From Ichthyophonus hoferi (Eukaryota; Opisthokonta; Ichthyosporea; Ichthyophonida; Ichthyophonidae), in NCBI GenBank assembly GCA_002751075.1, contig NAOQ01001169.1, positions 1 to 10,816 of the forward strand: DNA of 10,816 bases, in the 5' to 3' direction. Both the position numbers and the translations under genes were made by a program. Positions 6,930-10,816 of the stretch are shown piece after piece (positions within the stretch are counted from its first letter, which is position 1; every line of letters starts with the position of its first letter). The notes below the pieces were generated by a model, which was not told where the DNA came from, ran no database searches, and saw only the letters and a list, made by a program, of their open reading frames with translations.

Positions 6930-8031
6930 TGAACTAAGTAGGCGTTGTATAATCCTCCACCGATGTATTGACCTGTCAGTAATATCTAATCAAATCAGGT
7001 AGATAATGTAATGAATTAGTTATACATTAGAAATATGCTTCGGTACCTTATGCAGTAGTGTAAAACTTTATCGTAAACTCCCAAAAAAAAAATTGTCTGC
7101 GAGCGTAAAGAAACAAGAACTGGGATAAGTTAATTTAAGAAAGTCTATGCCTTAAATACAGAGCTAGATCCCGAACCAGAACCAGAACTAGTGCAAGCCG
7201 GAACATTTAGCATACAGTTTGGTCAGCTGTCTTCTTTTTTTCATTTTTTTTTTTTCACATTGGGTGCCATGCCAGAGTCACTGCTAAATATCATAAGGAA
7301 TTATCTAGTTCATTTAGTGAGCTACAAGCCTACAGTTAAGTGGTCGCCATGTTATGTTTTTTATTATTATTTTTTTTTTCGTATTTTTTATGCCCTAGGT
7401 GAAATAATCCACCTTAAATACCCATGCCAAGCCTCGACCCAATTGATATCTTAATTTAATTATATCGGATAAAACATATCTATTTATATGTACTGTACCG
7501 TTAGTTGTCCAATGAGCCTTAACTCTAAATAATTCTAAGATTAGACTGATAACAGTAACCAATGAGATAGCCCAGGAAGAAGTTAGTGATTCAGTAATTC
7601 ACATGCTAATAAATAACATAAGCAAACATCTACTGGTTTAATATAACAATAAGTAATGTTTATAGTTTTGCTTTCATTATAGTCTGCCACCTGGCATGCG
7701 TCACTATCAGGGTAACGGCTTAAAATAATACAGGGCATGTCTACTTTATATTTTTCTTATTTCCACAAACCCAATGTTTAGGTTTTAACCATTTAACCGA
7801 ACAACCCAACTAGGCTATAGTGTGGCGAACAAGCTAGTATTCTACTAGAAGCTATATAACCAGTGGTTAAGCTCTTCATGGGGACTGCTCAAATATTATA
7901 TCATAATAAATATTTGTTATATGCAAGTTTGTATCTTGAATGATATATGTTATGACTAACTTATCAAGACAAATATTTTGGCAAGAAGAATATTCATAAA
8001 AGAAAGTTTGTCAAATCAGCAGTATCCATAA
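6930..8031 (+). CDS. Candidate spliced gene, unidentified helical protein (hand-built model)
   Basis: These exons share compatible phases: 6930-6998 (ELSRRCIILHRCIDLSVISN), 7056-7104 (SVKLYRKLPKKKLSAS), 7164-7221 (LDPEPEPELVQAGTFSIQF), 7276-7316 (SLLNIIRNYLVHL), 7540-7635 (IRLITVTNEIAQEEVSDSVI and HMLINNISKHLL) and 7969-8031 (TNILARRIFIKESLSNQQYP, then TAA). The implied introns are 57, 59, 54, 223 and 333 nt, all GT-AG. The acceptor at 7275 has a strong pyrimidine tract, and the one at 7968 has an ACTAAC branch-like sequence 8 nt before the AG. The joined product is mostly helix-forming with an acidic Glu-Pro linker. Phase 2 at its start would also join the plus reading of the 6529-6810 island through donor 6811. 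I recognise no family. Weak points are the 7163 acceptor, the donors at 7222 and 7636, and the freedom used in choosing sites. Confidence 0.28.
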
Positions 8032-8057
8032 AATGGTCCACAAACAAGGCGAAAAAG
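7969..8057 (+). CDS. Alternative reading of the 7969 exon, spliced to 8359
   Basis: In another frame the segment after the 7968 acceptor is open for 29 codons to a strong donor AAG|gtgaga, reading KYFGKKNIHKRKFVKSAVSI then KWSTNKAKK. It would join in phase 0, across a 301-nt intron, to the open segment at 8359. It competes with the frame that stops at 8031. The donor quality favours this one, while continuity with the upstream exons favours the other. Confidence 0.22.
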
Positions 8058-8358
8058 GTGAGAATAGAATTTTAAACTTGCTCAGAGGGCATTCTTAAGC
8101 AACATAGTTGATGTCTGTGAAGAACCAGTAACCCTCCCAAGAGATACCACTATGTGCTATAAAAATTGGTAGTAATTACTCTATGTTATTGTTGTGCTAT
8201 AGCTCAGTAATAGGAACAATCGGTTGCATTCTAATATATGATAATACTAGTTTATAAACATATTACATAGGGTATCTAGGAAGGTATTATAGCAAAGTGT
8301 GGTAGTTTTAATGACTTGTCCACAGGCTTCGGTATTTCTATTAATTTTTGATTTCTAG

Positions 8359-8615
8359 GCGCTGGAAAGCCTTGTCTCTGCGTCCACTATATCTTCTATG
8401 TTAACAAACTCACTTACGGAGTCTACTCATTCATTGACTATATCTGACACTACATCCAACAGTCAGTTAATTAATTAATTATTATATAATTTAGACAACA
8501 TCCTACAAATTTATTACTGGACTACATAGGCGCCAGCTCCTTGGCTAAACACAAGTCATTCTACAAAATCACAAATGCTTTTGGCTTGGCTATAGGCTAT
8601 AATTGTATAAAATGA
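8359..8615 (+). CDS. Candidate exon islands, unidentified
   Basis: A very good acceptor (a pyrimidine-rich tract ending ttctag at 8358) opens a plus frame ALESLVSASTISSMLTNSLT that runs 39 codons, Ser/Thr-rich, to TAA at 8476-8478. A second segment from 8495, after acceptor atttag, is open for 39 codons (QHPTNLLLDYIGASSLAKHK, then SFYKITNAFGLAIGYN) to TGA at 8613-8615. The two could join in phase through a weak donor gtctac inside the first. Composition is coding-like, but other frames are also readable and no family is recognised. Confidence 0.22.
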
Positions 8616-8660
8616 CACTTATAATGTGAATCTATTAATAGTTTTTTTGGTAAGAACAAA

Positions 8661-8696
8661 AATAGTATAATTATGGAATAATTTCCATATACTATT
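8661..8696. repeat. Near-perfect palindrome
   Basis: AATAGTAT (8661-8668) pairs with ATACTATT (8689-8696), and ATGGAA (8673-8678) pairs with TTCCAT (8683-8688) around TAAT. A 4-nt AATT bulge lies in the left arm only. Fourteen base pairs could form in single-stranded DNA or RNA. Confidence 0.8.
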
Positions 8697-8728
8697 CCAA
8701 TATATATATATATCCGGTATGTGCAAAA

Positions 8729-8950
8729 GTGCACCTTATTGACATGGTAAAATTAATTGCATATTATCTAAGTAAAGTTATTCGACAAGATTTTAAAACA
8801 ACTTTCCGGAAAATTCCTATTAGTTCATATATATCTATATTTATATCTAAACCTATTTTAGTTTCTGTAGAGTTTCACGCCATATCTAATATATCTGTTA
8901 ATTTAGGTGATCTCGTTGGCTATTTTCATTTAACCTTTTTAAAGTGGTAA
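8729..8950 (+). CDS. AT-rich open frame, possibly an exon
   Basis: An open stretch of 73 codons ends with TGG TAA; the first ATG is at 8744. It contains the alternating beta-like block KPILVSVEFHAISNIS and ends YFHLTFLKW. A donor-like gtaata overlaps the end (AAGTG|gtaata), so the terminal Trp codon could be split by an intron. Frames of this length are expected by chance in such AT-rich DNA, so support is weak. Confidence 0.18.
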   Translation: MHLIDMVKLIAYYLSKVIRQDFKTTFRKIPISSYISIFISKPILVSVEFHAISNISVNLGDLVGYFHLTFLKW

Positions 8951-9451
8951 TAACACTAGTGCCCTAATTACGCATACACTCCGTAATAGATCTTACAGAT
9001 ATAATAATAATGTGTAATATAAGGTAGATTGGTTATAGTATGATATAGTATATTACGTTAAGATACAAATAACTATATAGATGCTATGAAAGATGGCTGC
9101 AGTTATTTTGTATTAATGGTAAAGTTACTAAGGATCCATGGATTTGTGTAAGTGAACGTTTGCTTAGCTTAATCTAGCAATTAATATGAACAGTTTTTAA
9201 GAAATTAGGTGTCTTTTTATTTTATTCCGATATCTCCTATGAACTATTCCTTCATCAGTAAGGATTTTCATCAGCACTTCTCTGCTTGATTACTTATTAA
9301 CTACCATCAGTTTATTGATTCATGGTGACTGATTCTAATAAAAATTGTCCCAATTAAGAAATCACATGATATAGGGATAGACATCTGTAGGATTGTAGCT
9401 TCAAGTACCATAATATACCACAGAAAAAGTCACGTGATGAATTATATATGG
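8951..9451. other. AT-rich non-coding stretch
   Basis: No gene is seen. It contains a short copy of a dispersed AT-rich word (9012-9028, matching 432-448), a minus-strand AATAAA read from 9311-9316, and a palindromic CACGTG at 9431-9436. Confidence 0.6.
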
Positions 9452-9483
9452 TTATCCAGGGACACCAGCCATAGGATGAACAC

Positions 9484-10475
9484 TTAGTTGTCCAGATGAA
9501 ATTGCTCCAAAACCTGTTACAAAATTGATTAATAAACATTGATAGTTCAATTATATAGTATATATGGAGGTACATAACTAGGGTTGACACTGGGAATTAA
9601 GAATAAATAGATAGATCAGCCTAAATAATTACATTCCAAAAAATATATATGATTGGATGTACATGTGTACAGGCATTCTCCCAACCAGTAGTAAGTAAAT
9701 CCAATAACCATTAAGGATTATATCTACATATTTATCAATAACAATAGGCATAGTTATTAAAATAACACAATTTACGTAAACCTTTATCCTACCAATCATG
9801 ATCATCATTTTTATGTCTATTAATAACCACAGACCAATAAGAGAAAGGTAAGGTACACATACATTAGTAACTTACCAGAATGATCAATAATACACGTATA
9901 GGTTTAAACAAAAATATTTGTACGTTTATCTGTAAGAGGATAGGTGTATAGAGTATGGAGCTATGTGTATGTATATGTATATAGTATCTAGAGGTAGAGA
10001 TAACTAAACGTACATGTACAAAAAGATATATATATGTGTATGCACTATATGTGTATCTATGAGTTTCCGAGTAAAGACCAAACTTAGCACTATGCAAAAA
10101 CATAAATAACACAGAGAAGTATTATGTAAACTCAAAGAGTCTGTACCGAACCAGAAAACCATTGAGAGTAGATCAATGTTTATTATCATAACTAAAAAAA
10201 AATAGATACGTTTCGGCCTGACGGTCTCATCAGCACCCTATTCAGTAATAGAACATAACACAATTCTAAACTGAATGGCAAATGATGGAATAATATACAT
10301 GAATATCAAATACACATATCAATAACAATCTATGCATAACAAAGAAGTCTAGAGTAATTTTAATTGGATACATACTTTATTGAAGAAGCTTTCTACGTCA
10401 TCTAATTCCATATCGTCATGAAGGGGAATGGGCGGCACAAAGTCCAAACCATAATTAGGTACAGTACGGGCAGCC
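9484..10475 (-). CDS. Last two exons of an unidentified minus-strand gene (hand-built model)
   Basis: Exon 10376-10475 has the acceptor gcacag and the donor AAA|gtatgt. It reads AARTVPNYGLDFVPPIPL then HDDMELDDVESFFNK, with GC well above the flanks. Joined in phase 0 to an exon after acceptor ttttgtaacag (9514), it gives DDVESFFNK followed by VLEQFHLDN and TAA at 9484-9486, an acidic amphipathic C-terminus. A minus-strand AATAAA (read from 9311-9316) lies about 170 nt downstream. The upstream exons would lie beyond the right edge or in the AT-rich DNA at 10476-10816. I do not recognise the family. The terminal exon in another frame is open further, reading FGAISSGQLSVHPMAGVPG to TAA at 9452-9454, and would fit if the preceding exon ended in phase 1. 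Confidence 0.35.
9514..10375. other. AT-rich stretch, probable intron of the minus-strand candidate gene
   Basis: Mostly low-complexity AT-rich DNA. Two long minus frames here (9864-10112 and 10004-10189) are Tyr/Ile/Leu/His-rich translations of TATG/TATA-rich DNA. It also contains a hammerhead-like motif (10211-10233) with an adjoining hairpin (10240-10276). Confidence 0.5.
10211..10233 (-). ncRNA. Hammerhead-ribozyme-like core motif
   Basis: On the minus strand CTGATGA (10233-10227) is followed after 12 nt by GAAA (10214-10211). The 12 nt, GACCGTCAGGCC, can fold as a short stem (G-C, an A/C mismatch, C-G, C-G) with a GTCA loop. This is the CUGAUGA / stem II / GAAA arrangement of hammerhead ribozymes. 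I could not identify a matching stem III or a clear cleavage triplet, so activity is unproven. The motif also overlaps the C-box pattern of C/D snoRNAs. Confidence 0.3.
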
Positions 10476-10816
10476 CTGTGCCATAATTGGTGTCATTAAA
10501 GAGAGCCAATCACCGATCAAGAAAACAAATGGCAAGTAAGTAATATATATATATATAATAATATACTATAGGATAAGAGTACTATGAGCCGATAATTAAC
10601 AAAAACAAAAAACAACAGAAATCCAGTAAAAGCTATAGTTATCAAACAGATACATAAAAATATATAATTACAGAAACTTATTTAAATATGCAATAAATCA
10701 AATTGATATGGGATAAAATTACATCTATATTGCAACCACACCAACCTTCCAGTCTTTTAACTATTTTAAATATGTATGTATGTATGTATGTAATGTATGT
10801 ATGTATGTATGTATGT
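10476..10816. other. AT-rich flank ending in a microsatellite
   Basis: No coding region is seen. It holds a (TA)n run near 10542-10558 and closes with the (ATGT)n array. On the minus strand the part next to 10475 is pyrimidine-rich and would suit a 3' splice site for the exon there. Confidence 0.6.
10771..10816. repeat. (TATG)n / (ATGT)n microsatellite at window edge
   Basis: Tetranucleotide array interrupted once by an extra A near 10793, and continuing off the window end. Confidence 0.95.

Noticed and set aside
7191-7454. 87-residue plus-strand open frame
   Set aside because: It crosses two poly-T tracts that look like intronic pyrimidine runs. Only parts of it (7191-7221 and 7278-7316) are retained as candidate exon pieces.
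9876-9929. 54-nt minus-strand segment with good acceptor and donor, open in one frame (INVQIFLFKPIRVLLIIL)
   Set aside because: It would fit in phase between the two minus-strand candidate exons, but the hydrophobic AT-driven peptide breaks an otherwise smooth join. At most it is a cassette exon.
9864-10189. Two long minus-strand open frames
   Set aside because: Rich in Tyr, Ile, His and Leu from TATG/TATA-rich DNA; no motif and no start or splice context.
1-10816. tRNA, rRNA, CRISPR arrays, transposase, reverse transcriptase or LTR elements
   Set aside because: Scanned by eye for B-box sequences, direct repeat arrays, and terminal repeats or protein motifs on both strands; none found.

Overview
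The window looks like nuclear DNA of an AT-rich eukaryote, most likely an early-branching or invertebrate animal. Two genes are recognisable by family and both fit an animal. One has four GT-AG introns, the standard genetic code applies, and the non-coding DNA is full of (TA)n, CT-rich and (ATGT)n tracts. A sponge or similar lineage is only a guess; nothing here fixes the taxon.

Positions 1-3440 (+) hold the 3' half of a PPP1R7/SDS22 gene, the leucine-rich-repeat regulator of protein phosphatase 1. Five exons are visible, all four introns are phase 0, and the N-terminal half lies upstream of the window. Its introns contain two noteworthy structures: a pair of perfect CRE palindromes just before an exon, and a nested hairpin.

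Positions 4025-4696 (-) hold a complete intronless class I SAM-dependent O-methyltransferase of the COMTD1/CCoAOMT type. It is convergent with SDS22 and has plausible CRE-like and CCAAT promoter elements upstream.

Positions 4700-10816 contain no gene I can name. There are islands of higher GC with coding-like composition: about 6014-6160, 6529-6810, 6930-7635, 7969-8057, 8359-8615, 9452-9513 and 10376-10475. By hand I can join some into phase-compatible exon chains: a plus-strand chain at 6930-8031, and a minus-strand pair at 10376-10475 and 9484-9513. No protein family was recognised. Short open frames and splice-like dinucleotides are easy to find by chance, so these are low-to-moderate confidence models. 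The island at 6529-6810 is open on both strands.

Other structure includes recurrent 11-bp tandem duplications, 15-bp and 22-bp tandem duplications, a near-perfect palindrome at 8661-8696, and a hammerhead-ribozyme-like core on the minus strand at 10211-10233. The two named genes have no evident functional link. No CRISPR, tRNA, rRNA, recognisable transposon or viral fossil was found.
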